This document shows positions 1 to 13,145 of a stretch of 64,000 bases of DNA, piece by piece; position 1 is the first letter of the stretch, and each line of letters starts with the position of its first letter. The translations under genes were made by a program, and so were the position numbers. The notes beneath the pieces were generated by a model. The model made no database searches, had not been told where the DNA came from, and was given only the letters and a program-made list of their open reading frames with translations. The stretch lies in the NCBI GenBank assembly GCA_963082975.1, contig OY720349.1:47287962-47351961 (forward strand). The letters are read 5' to 3'. The stretch comes from Labia minor (Eukaryota; Arthropoda; Insecta; Dermaptera; Spongiphoridae).

Positions 1-78
1 AATGATATTTACAAATTGACAAACATTTCAGACTAATGTTAATGTTAATCCCTCCGAAAGTAATAAAAATAATTTTCT

Positions 79-1366
79 AATAAGTTGACCTGTGGCCAGG
101 TCCGAACCGACCGACGGTTTGAAATAAATTAATTTCCAGCTACAGAAACAATTTCAAATAATTTTCATATATCTATTAATGTAATAAAAAACAGATATGG
201 ATACATAAATAATAAATATAAACATTTTTAATTTTATTTTATTTATAATATATATGCAAGACCAGGCTGTGACGTCATGAATGGCTGGATGACGTCATAT
301 AATTTTAAATCAAGAAAAAACTAATAAATATGATTTTTCTCGAGGATAAAACCAATACAAAGTGCATGATTCGTGGTGATATATAAAAAAATCTCCTTTG
401 GTGTGAAAATAACCCTTTCCTTCCTATCGTCGATCGCTAATACTACCACTTCCGGTTTCCGGAATTGCACCAAAAGTTGATCAATTCATCCCACTGATGC
501 ATTAAGTAAATATACCAAATTTCATCAAAATCGGTTGAGCCGTTCAGGCTGTACACATCTATACGGACGGACAGACGGACGGACAGACGGACGGACAGAC
601 GGACAGACGGACGGACAGACATCATGCTAAAAATACTTTTTTCTGTTTAGAAAATGCATGATTCGTGGAGATATGTGGAGATTTTTACATATCTCCACGA
701 AAATGCATGATTCGTGGAGATATGTGGAGATTTTTACATATCTCCACGAATCATGCATTTTCTAAACAGAAAAAAGTATTTTTAGCATGATGTCTGTCCG
801 TCTGTCTGTCCGTCTGTCCGTCTGTCCGTCCGTATAGATGTGTACAGCCTGTCCGTCTGTCCGTCCGTATAGATGTGTACAGCCTGAACGGCTTAACGGA
901 TTTTGATGAAATTTGGTATATTTACTTAATGCATCAGTGGGATGAATTGATCAACTTTTGGTGCAAATCCGGAAACCGGAAGTGGTAGTATTAGCGATCG
1001 ACGATAAGAAGGGAAGGGTTATTTTCGCACCAAATTTCACATAAGGAGATTTTTTTACATATCACCACGAATGTATTGGTTTTATCCTCGGGAAAAATCA
1101 TCTTCATTATGTTTTTCTTAATTTAAAATTATATGTCATCACCCAGCCCTTCATGACGTCACAGCCTCGGGTAACGCAGGCAACGCCGGTTACTTCAGCT
1201 ATATATTATAAATAAAATAAAATTAAAAATATTTATGTTATATCCATATCTGTTTTTTATTACATTAATAGATATATTAAAATTATTTGAAATTGTTTCT
1301 GTAGCTGGAAATTAATTTATTTCAAACCGTCGGTCGGTTCGGACCTGGCCACAGGTCAACTTATTT
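79..1366. mobile_element. Family A HINE pair, head-to-head palindrome
   Basis: Two family A copies in opposite orientation. Both outer ends are the family's 3' end (AAGTTGACCTGTGGCCAGGT on the left, its complement on the right), so the whole unit is an inverted repeat with arms of about 580-620 bp. The 5' terminal 70 bases of both copies are missing. The symmetry centre near 730 is the family's internal hairpin (GTGGAGAT...ATCTCCAC). A segment of about 49 bp around that hairpin is duplicated in tandem (about 652-700 and 701-749). Both arms keep the tetranucleotide GTCC/GGAC microsatellite. Confidence 0.85.
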
Positions 1367-1799
1367 TATTTTAATCTTTTTTTTTTATAAATGAAAACTT
1401 CAAATATTTGATCTTAATTAAAAGAAGTTTATTATTTTCAAACGCTTGTCATCTTTGAAGTGTCTATTATGGCTTTTAAAGAATTTGCCATCAATGGACT
1501 GAGAAACGATTCTTATTTTAAGTAATTAAAATACCAACCATTTTATAACTCTAGTATTTAAAAATTAAATCTGATGAATCGATTCAACAACAACAAAAAA
1601 AAAAAAAAAAAAAAAATTATTATATGATTTACAAATTTTATTTTTAAAAAATAAAAACATCTATCATTTATTTTTTCCTTGTTTTTTTTTTTTGAAATTT
1701 TTCAATTCATTTCATATATAACATTTTATAAAAATGAGTTTACTATAGAATTATTATTAATAATTATTTGCACGAAATAAAAATTTAAAATATATTTTT

Positions 1800-2429
1800 A
1801 CTATCTCGCCAGAGATAGTATTGCGATCATGAAAATTTTCGATGTTGAGATTTTGATGTTTTTATACGTTTTGAAGGTTCCTGAATCATTTTCACTAAGG
1901 TTGAGAAAAATGTCTGTGTGTGTGTATGTGTGTGTGTATGTGTGTATGTGTGTATGTGTGTATGTATGTAGGCAAGATTACGCAAAAACGGTTTGAGCTA
2001 GAATGATGAAATTTGGTACATGGACATTATTCAAAATTCATAGTTTTCTATCAACTTTTGAGAAATGTAGCTCAACCGGAAGAGGGTCATTACCTACAAC
2101 GTTTTGATTTTTTTTCCTCTAAAGTGACCGTAAAAATAAAGATATATGTTTGATAATTTTTCACATGATTAATAATTATATAAAACTGCTATATATAGAA
2201 TTTCAGCTTGATTGATTCGCTGAAATTACCAGAATTAATTTTTTAACACTGAAAATCTCACGCGTCAACACGTGACGTGGTGCCATCAACAAAAAGCCAA
2301 ACATGCGCTGGTTTAATATTTATTATTTATTATTTATAATTTATAATTAATTAAATTTAATTTAAATATAATATATTATGTTATTTAATCCAATTCAAAT
2401 TGCGAGATAGTCGAGTGGAGACACTCCAG
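1800..2429 (+). mobile_element. Family B HINE-like element
   Basis: 5' end ACTATCTCGCCAGAGATAGT; (TG)n/TATG microsatellite at about 1915-1970; core AAAACGGTTTGAGCTAGAAT then GATGAAATTTGGTAC. The 3' end has the inverse repeat GCGAGATAGT followed by hairpin GAGTGGAGACACTC and CAG. The asymmetric inverted termini plus 3' stem-loop are the Helentron/DINE-1 architecture. There is no open reading frame. Confidence 0.8.
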
Positions 2430-3867
2430 CTAATTTTATTTATATTTAAAAACAAAAATTAAATTAAATCAAAAGCTTCAAACACAGTTAATTCCCTGAA
2501 GTTATTAAACATGAACACCACAATAAATATCAGTATTATCAATTACATTTTCTTATTTTTATATGTTTATATATTATTTAAATAAATAATTTAAATTAGT
2601 AAATCATGTTTAATTATATAATATTGTATATATAAAATTAATATTAATGATAATAATAATAAATATAATATTAATAATAATACTTATCAAATCCAAAATC
2701 CAACTATGTAATATAAAAGCCAAAATTAAAACTTTGTTAATAATATATTATAATAATAATAATACATTAAAATATTGAATGAAAATATGAAGGGAGGAGA
2801 ATAAAATTGCCAACAAAAAAAAACAATAGAATATTGAAATAATTTCATAAATTAAATAGAAAATTCTATTAATACTTTATTCACTCTGAAAACGTGTTTA
2901 TACTTCTCATGCGGTTATGGAACCTCCCACGCTAAGCTCTTATTCTACTTCCTTTATTAGAAATTCTAGAGATAAGATGAAAGTTGAATCCGAGTACCGT
3001 CTTCAAGGAACTTGAGTTAACTATTACGCAATATGAAAAATTAAAAAGATTCTATTGGATGAAATGCTTCTGTTATCTTCATAGTTGAGAAGTTTGGCTA
3101 AATGGTTTAAATGCAAATAGACTTCAAAGATTATTTAGAGTAACTCATCCCTCCCACAACCCACCACTCTCCATACTTTGATCTTAAATATATTGTATAT
3201 ATATATATATATATATTATAACAGTAGAACAAGAATGATAAGAAAATTTATTATCAATTTATCACATTTCCCTTTGTTGCTAAAATTTATTAACTAAATA
3301 TTTATAGATAAAATTTAATTAATTCAATAAAAACAAAATTTAAATTTTCATTAAATCTAAATAATGAATAAATGATGTATAAAAAGTATTATTTTCAGGC
3401 ATAGATCTTTGAGAGTGTATGTGCGTGTGTAATTAGCTTATTTTAATGAAGACGAATATTTATCATCAATCCTTTTGAGGAAAAAATTATATTAATCTTC
3501 ACTGGAGCTCATGACATAAACTTGTAAACTTATTATTTATATGTCTACGGTCAGAATAATGTAATGGAATAGAAATGGTTTTTAGCGTTTATGTAATTGG
3601 ATTAATTATATTATTATAGTCATTATTTTAAACCTATTATTTATTTCATTATTTTTGAATTTTATTCAGGTTTATCAAAATAAATATATTTAATCTCTGG
3701 TCCTAAGCCTATTTGGCCCAACCTTGTGACAAGACTATTTTTTTAAGGCTTTTTGTAGACAAATTGACTTTTTAAGTGTTCGATGATCGTCTGACTCTTC
3801 CAAAATGATCAAACTATACAAAAATAAATTTAGAATTAAATTGATTATATGTAGTTTTTTTTTTTTT

Positions 3868-4440
3868 ACTATCTCGCCAGAGATTGTATTGCGATCACGA
3901 AAATTTTCGATGTCAAGATCTTGATGTTTTTATATGTTTTGAACGTCCCTGAGTCATTTTCACTAAGGTTGAGAAAAATGTCTGTGTGTTGGTATGTGTG
4001 TATGTGTGCTAGACAAATAAAATTTGATACACGGACATTATTCAAAATTCGTAGTTTTCTATCAACTTTTGAGAAATGTAGCTGATTCGGAAGAGGGTCA
4101 TTACCTACCACGATTTCCCCTAAACTACTCTAAACTGACCGTAAGAATAAATATATGATATTTGATAGTTTCCACATGTTTAAAAATTGTATAAAACTGC
4201 TATATATAGAATTTCAGCTTGATTGAATCGCTGAAAGAACCGGAATTAATTTTTTTATCACTGCAAATCACGCGCCAGCACGTGACGTGGTGTCATCAAC
4301 AAAGAGCCAAACACGCGATGGTCAATAAATATTAATTATTAATTTTAATTTATAATTGAATTAATTAAATTTAATTTAAATATAATATATGTTAATTAAT
4401 CCAATTCAAATTGAGAGATAGTCGAGTGGAGACACTCCAG
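3868..4440 (+). mobile_element. Family B HINE-like element
   Basis: Second copy, same orientation as 1800-2429 and about 1.4 kb away. The segment between the microsatellite and the core is shortened, so the AAAACGGTTTGAG block is missing. It ends GAGATAGTCGAGTGGAGACA plus CTCCAG. An open frame on the minus strand here is an artefact of the repeat. Confidence 0.8.
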
Positions 4441-5157
4441 CTTATTAGAATTAAGTTTCTATAAAAAAAATTATAAATTGATAATATTATAATTTTATTG
4501 TTTATTATTAGAACTAAACTCTACGGAGCATCTTAAATTTTGTATTATAAACAAATATAAATGAAATTTTGATTTTTTTTAATTAACAAAATTACAATTT
4601 TTCTATTTTTTTTTTATCTTTTTTATTTATAAATCATAATATGTGTATGTAATTTTATTAAAGTTTAATCTTTCGCATTTTCCGGTTCTTCTCTCTCAAT
4701 GTGTTTTACAAAAACCGACTTTACTATCCTGGGAGCCATTTATTCTTTTTCTTATTTGTCTTCTGTCAGAAAAAACGATAGAAATTAATTTTAAGTCTCG
4801 TTAATCCCAATCGCTTCGATAAAAAATTAACTGGCTGGCTTAAATGGAAAAAGCTTTTCTTTATTCAATATTTTTTAGGAAAAAAAAAAAATAAAAACAA
4901 ACAATTTTTCTAAGCTATAATAAATATTAAGAAACTCATTGGGTAATATAGTTCAATTTATAGTACTAAAGTTCCCTTTAATGACCACTTATCCCCTTAA
5001 GTCTCATTAGTAATAATAAGGAGTAATAATAAGAGTATTTTACAGTAATTTATACACTCATTAAATGAATATCTTTTGAAAATATTTTGTTAATAATAAC
5101 TTGATTTATTTTTTTAAAATTTTTTACTAAATAATTTATCACTAATTAATCATTACT

Positions 5158-5160
<3 letters not shown>

Positions 5161-5218
<58 letters not shown>
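5161..5218. repeat. Compound (TC)n(TA)n microsatellite
   Basis: About 28 bases of TC followed by about 30 bases of TA. Confidence 0.95.
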
Positions 5219-5221
<3 letters not shown>

Positions 5222-6997
5222 AGTTAATTTGATTTTACATTTTATTTCATTAAACTTTTGCCTTTTATAATTTAACAGATTCGCCAAAATTTAACAAAAC
5301 ATAAATTTATTTATATGAATATAAAACAAAATAAAAAAAAAATATATTAACAATTTTTAATAATATATTCAGAGCCATGGAAATATTTTTTATTGTTTTT
5401 TGAAAAATAAAAATATAACCTAATAAGTTAATCAACCTCCCGTCCCTCTTTTTTTCAATTTTTATTTTATTATACTAACATATTAGATAAAATAATCCAT
5501 TTATTCGAATTATTTTTTCATTTTGAAAAAAAGCATATAACTATAATTTTTTTATTAAATAATTTTTTAATATTCACGATTATAAATATATTATAGGGTA
5601 AGTAACTAACCTTAAAATCATATTTATTTTGATAAAAGGCAAATAAATATTCATTAATTTCATATAGTAATAAACCTCTTGGAACTGTGTAACATGACAA
5701 ATATCGTGTTTTCTTTTTGATTTTATCTCTCGTTTGTATTTCGCTTCACTCACACACGCCCCTGTTCAATAATTACCCCTTCATATCGTTAATCTTGGCA
5801 TTTATTAAAATTTATAATAGTAAAGAAGTATTTACAGAGGGAGTTTTCGTTAAATCAAACCTACAATTTTAATATATATTGTATAGAGATATGTATTTGT
5901 TGGGTTGGAAGACAATGTAGGGAGGGAGTTGGAAGGGAGTGGGAGTTGAATACGGGTAGCTCAGTATATATTACAACTTACAATGGATTAACGGTTTAAT
6001 ACAAGAATATTTAATTAAGATTTGATTTGATTTTTCTAAATAGAATATTTTAATTTTAGTTTGTTTAAATATATTTTAATTAATTAAGAAGAAAGTAAAT
6101 TTTAATTGAAATTTTATTTCATTATTTTAAATTTCATTAGATTTAAAATAATTTAAATGTTATCACTTTAAGTAAATTTAGAAAAGTGAATGTAAATTGG
6201 TGTTAGATGGGCTTAGTTGGTTTGATTCTATAATAGGTATGTATATATAGCAAGGATTATAGTACGTGTCATGCACTCCAACCCAGTTAGATAGATTGGG
6301 TTTAAAATAGAATCCTCCTCAATATATCTCTCCCGGAATATTGTTTCATCCCTCTAATAATTTGACATTAAAAATACTTATAACATGCTTATTTCTTTAA
6401 ATTAATAAATAAACAAGGAGAAAAATAACAACAAAGCACAGTTTACTAATTTTGGTTTTCTCACTTCTCTATTTACTATTCATAAATTCAACGATGGTTA
6501 TAAAAAAAAGAACATTTTCATTGTAATTTGCCTTTATTTTTTTATTTATGCAAATAATTTTACATATATTTTATAATAAATAAATAAATAAATAAAATAA
6601 AAGCAAAATATACGCTAATATTTGATTTGAATTCAAATTCTAATTTTAATAAATTCTATCTTTATTTAAAATACTTACATTACTCGAATTTTATTTAATT
6701 AATATTATTTTTATTTAATTTATAATTATTTATATAAATAAAACCTTGAATTTTTTATCATTAAAAAGTATACTTTTAAATTTTTATATAAATATTTAAA
6801 TAAATTAGAATAATCTTCAAAATAACTATATTGAGTATTTTTTTTTTATAAAAAATAACTTTTATGTAAATATTTGAAAAAAATTAATTCTGATTTTCGT
6901 CAGCGCTTCGTTCGTCTCTATATTTTGATGACTCTTTCGTTCTCTTTTATCTCAATATCTGATCTATCTTCGCTTCTTTTTTTTCATTTTTATTATA

Positions 6998-7470
6998 CAG
7001 GGTCGGTTTTAGCATTTTGAGCGCCCCGAGCAAAACAAAATGTGGTGTCCCTTCATAAAATTATCTTTTAAAAATAATTGAAAATAAACTTTTTATAGAT
7101 TAAAAAGAATTTGTCTTCATCAATGTTGTGTAATAAAAACCATAAAAATTCATATGTTTCATTATTTTTATTAGAATATTTTTGTTTTTGTTTATTAATC
7201 TTTTTTTAAGTTATATAAATAGTTTTCTTATAAATAATATTACAATTATTCAATCTGTTGACAATAATAAAATTAGCATTGTGACTTTAATTTTATATTA
7301 TTAAAGAATAAACAATTTATTGCTCGAAAAAATCTATGTCTCATTAAAAGTGCAATTTTAATTAATAAATCTAAAAAGATAATGAATTTAAAAAATACTT
7401 TTTTACTATATCGGCGCCCCTCAAAATTTGGCGCCCGGGCATTCGTCCTCATCCGACTTGCTCACCACTT
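6998..7470 (+). mobile_element. hAT-type element remnant
   Basis: Opens with CAGGGTCGGTTTTAGCATTT followed by GAGCGCCCCGAGC, a common hAT terminal pattern. Towards the right is a matching GGCGCCCCTC...GGCGCCCGGGC block, but the terminal inverted repeat there has decayed. No transposase is readable. Confidence 0.5.
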
Positions 7471-8938
7471 TATCCAATGGTGTAATTATAATAATTTGTC
7501 CTTTATAACGATTAAATTTAAAAGTTTTAAAATTTTGCTTTAAAACAAATAAATGAATGATAATTCCTTGAATTTAAATATAATAATAAATTTAAAGATT
7601 TAATTGGATATAAGAATATTATATATATTTATCTATTTTAAATGTATATATATATCTAATCTTATTCTACAACTTATATTTTTACATTCAATATTCCACT
7701 ATTTTGATTCTCATTTATAATACATTAGGAGAGTTAAAATATTAGGATTGTTGAAATACTTTGTGATTATCGCATACATTTAAATTATTTTAAATACAAT
7801 ATATATTAAATATATTTAGATTATGTGATCATTGTGTTGTTATTATAAATTTGATAAGTCAAAAATAATTTTATTTTATTTGTATAAATTTGTGTAGATA
7901 TCTCAATTTTTATAAGAAAATTCTGTGAATTGTAATTCAAAAAGACTTATACCTCAGTAAATTCCCTAACTACATGTAGTAATAATTGTGAAGGGAACAA
8001 CTGGTTGACTAACAATCAAGGGATCCCTTTAGGCTTTGCAATTCATTCGAAACTAATGCAATCAAGACAATGAAAAGGGCACCAAACTTTTTTAACAGTT
8101 GATTTTTACAAAAATAAAACTTCGATTGAATGCTCTTCTACATAGTTTAATTTTTTCATTAAACAAAAAATAAATAATTGTATTCATAAATTAAATGCAT
8201 ACTATGTCAGACGAAGGTTGAAATTAGTCATCTAGATGTCCTCATTATCTCATTTATAAAAAATGTGTTGTTAATTCTCATCAACCAATCAAGTTAAATA
8301 CTTCAAATGAATTAAAATTTTTTACCGGTTTCTAACATTTTTTTGGTTAAATTGTGAAAATTAATTTCCAAAAAAAGAAACCTTACGCTGATGCAGTACT
8401 CTCTTTGTTAATAAACAATACATTTTCATTTATTGGCATCAATAAAGATGGATCGAGAATTAAAATGATTATAATGATTGTAAAATTTTAGCATATTTTG
8501 ATAGAGAATATTTCTCTGAAATTTAGACCATTTTTAAAATGAATTCCATTTATGTATACCGAATTTTTTCATTTGATATTGGGTTGAAATGGGAAACATA
8601 TATTTTATAATCACAACTTTTTAAAAGTTTTTATATTATAAAACAATAAAATAAATATTTTTTTTACAAGTAACATGTTATTCACTTCATCATATGATTT
8701 CAATTTAGACCATAGTAAGTTTCTAAAATAATTCAAATTCAAATAAATCGGAATGAATGGTTGGACTTTTTAATTCAAGTTTATCTATAAGTATTAAATG
8801 ATTCAAAATACGTTTTATAATTTTAGTTTAAAAAAAAATAGCACAAAATTCATCTCTCGATTCTCTTGTTTTTTAAATTGTAATATTATTGAACGAGTTT
8901 TTCTCTCTCTCTCACTCAATATCTATTCTCCATTGCAG

Positions 8939-9108
8939 ATGTTATGTGAGTGTAGCGGTGAATGATGATTTGGTGTATGCGATGGGTGGCTATGATGGGC
9001 ATCATCGGCAAAATACAGCCGAACGATATAACCACCTCACCAACCAATGGACGATGATTGCCCCAATGAACGTCCAGAGATCGGATGCCAACGCCACTTC
9101 TCTTGACG
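8939..9108 (+). CDS. KLHL10: KLHL10-like kelch exon (first in window)
   Basis: Internal exon of a Kelch-like 10 type protein, a BTB-BACK-kelch adaptor. In the family the BTB/BACK half binds Cullin-3 and the kelch propeller binds the substrate; the Drosophila and mammalian orthologues act in male germ cells. The exon opens after a pyrimidine-rich acceptor ending CCATTGCAG; the first base completes an Arg codon begun upstream. The reading continues CYVSVAVNDDLVYAMGG, then a kelch blade with the double glycine, the AERY and NQW signature positions and the APMNVQRSDA loop. It stops at a GTAGGT donor in phase 1 (after Asp plus one G), which joins exactly to the next exon. An ATG-started reading from 8889 runs through the intron and is not the true start. 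BTB, BACK and the first kelch blades must be upstream of base 1. KLHL10 is preferred over other KLHL members because of the C-terminal exon. Confidence 0.9.
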
Positions 9109-9754
9109 GTAGGTCATTCTATATCCATATCCCACTTTTCACCCTCTATTCAATAGTGTCCAATTACCCACACTTTGAATTTTTAAACCATGTTCATTGT
9201 TTATATTCAAATAGATCACAACTTCAATGCGTTTCTATATTTTTTTATACATAAAATTTAATAATATATAAGTTAATATTTTAAAATATACCTATACCTG
9301 AGAAGACAATTACCGTAAATATATTAATGTTTAAATGAAACTTAGATAGTCAACCTCTCAGGTGTAGGATATTAAAAAATAATAACATTTTTTCTTTTTC
9401 ATTTTGTTCTTTTTTTTTAATTTAATTGAAAAATATTTTTAATTAAAAAATAGAGCAAAACATACAAAAGGTGAAGTTAAATTGCAAATTATAAATAAAT
9501 CTATGTCATTTTGATAAAAAAAAATTAATATCTGAAATAAAATAATTAAATGAAATGTTTTTCAATAATTGAACTTAATTTTAATTTAAAATAAAATATA
9601 GGTAATAGAGAAACAATTTCATCAACTCAATATCTAAACTATAAGCATTAAATAAATGAAAGATTTATCTAATATAAATTTGTTTAAATCTAGAAGGTAT
9701 TAAAACTACAATCATTTGTTGAGATGTTTATAATGAAATCTAAATCTTATCTTA

Positions 9755-10349
9755 TTATGCTAGCTAAAATTGTTTGTTTGTATGTTTGTATGGCCATGGG
9801 TTCTCAAAAACCGCTCTAACGATTTTTTTGAAATTCACACTAGATATAGTATTTATAAAGAAAAATTAAGTTTTTATTGATCATATCTCAGGAAAAATAC
9901 ATCTTCATTAGTTTTTTCTTAATTTAAATTTATATATACGGATGACGTCACAAATGACATCCATATTGAAATTTGACTCCCGCCTTTTTTAAAGGATATT
10001 GTATTAATATTTTTTTTATATTTAAAATATTTTAAAATTTTTTATTTAATTTCGAAATAAAATTAAAAATATATATTTTAATAATATTTTATAATTATAA
10101 ATTACGATATATATTTATCATTCTTCCAATAAAAAAAAATATTCATGCACTTAGAAACATACCTAATAACCCCAAGTTCCATTCATTTTAATCAGATTGA
10201 TGCAATGATGCAACATTTAATGATTGTAATAAATAATTAAAGAATTGTATATCAGCTGGGTGTCCCAGGTATTAATATTACCAGCCAAACTCAATAATAA
10301 TGAATTATTTTTTTTTAACTTATTACTGAGCCGAGGCTCGGGGTCCCGC
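9755..10349 (+). mobile_element. Family C repeat, copy 1
   Basis: Interspersed repeat with a near-complete inverted copy at 37243-37848. It opens TTATGCTAGCTAAAATTG and then has a TTTG-rich tract. A block is shared with family A (CATCTTCATTAGTTTTTTCT plus a TGACGTCA site). It ends with hairpin GAGCCGAGGCTC and GGGGTCCCG. A rolling-circle, HINE-like origin is plausible from the 3' hairpin, but I cannot show subterminal repeats. Confidence 0.7.
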
Positions 10350-10779
10350 TATGTAATTTTATCTTTGAATTTTTTAAAATTTTTAAATTTCGAATTCCCC
10401 TAAGTTTAATAATTAGATATAGTCAGAGAGAGGGTGATAGAATTTGATAATTTTAATTTTTTTTCAATTTTAACTATGTTTAGAAACATATATAGGGTGT
10501 CTTGTTTACTACTTTAAGAGAGTCAAGCGTGTTTATGTTAAAACGATAAATTCTTGTTTATATTCTTGAATCTAGATAAATAATTATAAAAGTGCCTAAT
10601 ATTTATGCAACCAAATTGATTTATTAGTCAAAATTACACATATACGTTCAGGCTATTCCATGCGTTAGACGGTTAGACAAATAATATTAAACAATATTTC
10701 ATTATATTTTGTAAATTTCGTGATCTCAGGAGTAAATGTAAAAAAGTTTTTAAAAATATAGGGTTTTTTTAATTCCGCG

Positions 10780-11050
10780 TCAACAAATGCTAAAGAGAAG
10801 TTAACCCGAGGCGGGAGGCGTCGAGACATTTAATTGGAGGCAGCTTTTTCCAGTTTCTTTTTCTGAATAATATAATCTACTCTCATCTCCTTTTCTCTCT
10901 CTCTCTCTCACCCTCATTATCTCTCTCTATCCCAACATTTTTTCCATCCTATACTTCTCTCAAGCTCTTCGCTCTCACTTATCTGTCGCTCATACCTAGA
11001 ATCGTCTCACTCAACTCGTTTGGAAACTCTTCTTAAGTGCTGTTATTCAA
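10780..11050. promoter_or_regulatory. Pyrimidine-rich island, possible regulatory element
   Basis: After GTTAACCCGAGGCGGGAGGC a stretch of about 150 bp is almost all C and T on the + strand, with CTCTCTCTCTCTCTC runs. It stands out from the AT-rich intron. GAGA-type factor sites or a cryptic promoter are possible; nothing proves it. Confidence 0.25.
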
Positions 11051-12599
11051 GATATTCTTTCATTGAGAAATTTCTTTACAAAAAAAAATGTATTTACTTT
11101 CCATAGCTCCTCCTTCAGATTTTGAGGGGAAATGATTAATAACTTTGGTTATTATTTTTAAAAAATAGTAAGTGCTAATCCCATCCATTCTCAAGGTTTC
11201 ACAAATCTGTTTATATGTTTATATTCCCAAAGAGAGGAAAACATGCTATATATATATTGATTTAAATTACTTAGAAATAGAGTGATGTTAATTTGTTTAT
11301 AATCTAATGATCAATGTTTGCCTCTCTTAATTGAAGGGTCTTCGTTGCTTTAATTCGAAATTGCTGGAACATAAATTAACATGGGTTTCTAATTTTAAAA
11401 TGTTTTTTAAAATAAACCTTTTGATGTTAGAGGTGGTTTGAATTGTCTTTGAAAACATCATTTACTGATGGATTTCCAATTTCAAATATTTATTTAACAA
11501 AATTAACTTAAATATATAAATTAAAGTAAATATATTCTGGCACTTATATACATAAAATTTTATTTTTATTTTTAAAATTAATTACTATTGGCTTTCAAAT
11601 GTTATTTATATTGTATGTAACAATTCGCCAGAGGAAATTTTGAAATTTACATTTAGCTAGGAATTTTATTTAAAGAATTCCTTATTATTTTAATGATAGT
11701 TTAATTTTAAGAATTTTATTATTCTTAGATGAGAGAGAGACCTTTTGATAATTAAACGTTAATTTTCAGCAACATTGTGTCAATTATATTCTTTCATATT
11801 TCCTAAAAATATAAAATAAAATAATAGAAGGAAATTAACAAAAAAGAAAAAAAAAAAAAAACAAACAGAAAACTGATTACACGTCGCTATGACTTTAAGT
11901 TACTCTTTCAACAAAGTCATTAACGTTAATTAGTTATTTAATGTTTTTAAAAAAATAATTCAAATAAATAGAAAATTTTTAATTTTAATAATGTCACAAA
12001 ACTAAGCAACTTAAAAAATGAATTAGTGACAAGAATTTTAATAAATAATAAAATCCTTTATAAGCTAACGTGGGAAAAAAACATATTTCAAATTTGATAA
12101 ATTTAATCATTTACAAAATATGAACGAGTCGTTCATCTTTAAAACACAGTCATGCTCTTCTTGATTTTGCAAGACACGAATTGTCTAAAAGCAAATTAAT
12201 CGAATTTTGGGTCCTTCTAAACTGTAAAAGCTTTCCTAGATATAACACCATTTCAGCTCTTCTTGATTCTCTTATTACTTGACTTGATTAGGTTATTGTT
12301 AAGGTGTTCTTAATACTTTTCTTCTATAATTTCCAAACTTAATATTGTTACCTAATTCATGTGATTTTAAAATTTATAAATTAATAGATCTAACATTGAT
12401 TATTTCTTTACTTTGTTTTTTTTTTTTAATCATTGAAAAAAATTATTTTTAATAGTTGCTTGTGAATTTATATAGAATGCTGCAAAAATAACTGACGGTT
12501 TTGAAAAGTTTAATAAAATGTTTAGTTTTTCAAAAAAAAATCTTTACTATTTAATTTTATGTTTTGTTATCTAAAATTCTTTGCCGAAAAATTGTATCC

Positions 12600-12815
12600 A
12601 ACATAATTTGAGTGAGAAAAACCTCTGACAAATGTCCTCCCCTTCCATCAGCTGAAGTTTTCTAAAACGATCTTTACCATGTTCACTGGTATTGCGCCTA
12701 TTTAACTAACAATAGCTGCCTTTAGCACATCGAAATTACGGAATTTATCAATAAAATTGAATTTAAGATATTCCCATAAAAGGTAATCGCAGTCCGAATG
12801 ATCAGGCCAAATTTT
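12600..12815 (-). pseudogene. Tc1/mariner-type transposase C-terminal relic
   Basis: Minus-strand reading PDHSDCDYLLWEYLKFNFID, KFRNFDVLKAAIVS, stop, then IGAIPVNMVKIVLENFS. This parallels the CDYFLWGYLK--VY---P-T---LK--I segment that closes the catalytic domain in many Tc1/mariner-like transposases of arthropods. Two internal stops, no upstream part found. No longer functional. Confidence 0.65.
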
Positions 12816-13145
12816 TTATTGAACCATCAGATATTTTTGTCACCCTATATTATCAGTTGTTTTGAATTGTCTTTGAAAATACTCTTTCAATGTAGATTTT
12901 CAATTGTTACTATTTAATTAACGAAAATTACATTTGGTTTTAATTAAAATAAACATTAACAAAATTTTAAATATATTTTTAGTTTAATTAAATCAACCAA
13001 GACGTTTGGTTTTTAATTGGAAACTCAATCTATCCCCCCTCTCCCCTCTTCAAACTTTTTTACATCTGTTTTTAATTGATAAATAATAATATGTCCTTTT
13101 AAATTTCCTATTAAGTTGTCACAAATATTTTGTTATTTTATTTTG

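Larger units (their letters stand above)
1..8938 (+). other. KLHL10 upstream intron, 3' part
   Basis: Intron sequence before the first exon; its 5' end is outside the window. It holds a palindromic pair of family A elements (79-1366), family B copies (1800-2429 and 3868-4440), a CT/TA microsatellite (5161-5218) and a hAT-type end (6998-7470). Elsewhere, notably 2430-3867, 4441-5160, 5219-6997 and 7471-8888, I see only AT-rich sequence with no gene or RNA signature. A pyrimidine tract at 8900-8938 serves the exon acceptor. Confidence 0.75.

Noticed and set aside
443-625. Open frame with a Ser-Val-Arg repeat, similar to one at 50085-50306
   Set aside because: Both are translations of the family A microsatellite and core. 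The shared peptide reflects repeat homology, not a gene.
1900-1980. CRISPR-like or tandem protein-coding repeats
   Set aside because: Simple TG/TATG microsatellite inside family B; no spacer-repeat structure, and the sequence is eukaryotic.
8889-9254. A single 121-codon gene starting at ATG 8889
   Set aside because: Only 8939-9108 matches kelch. The start lies in the pyrimidine tract of an acceptor and the end is intron read-through.
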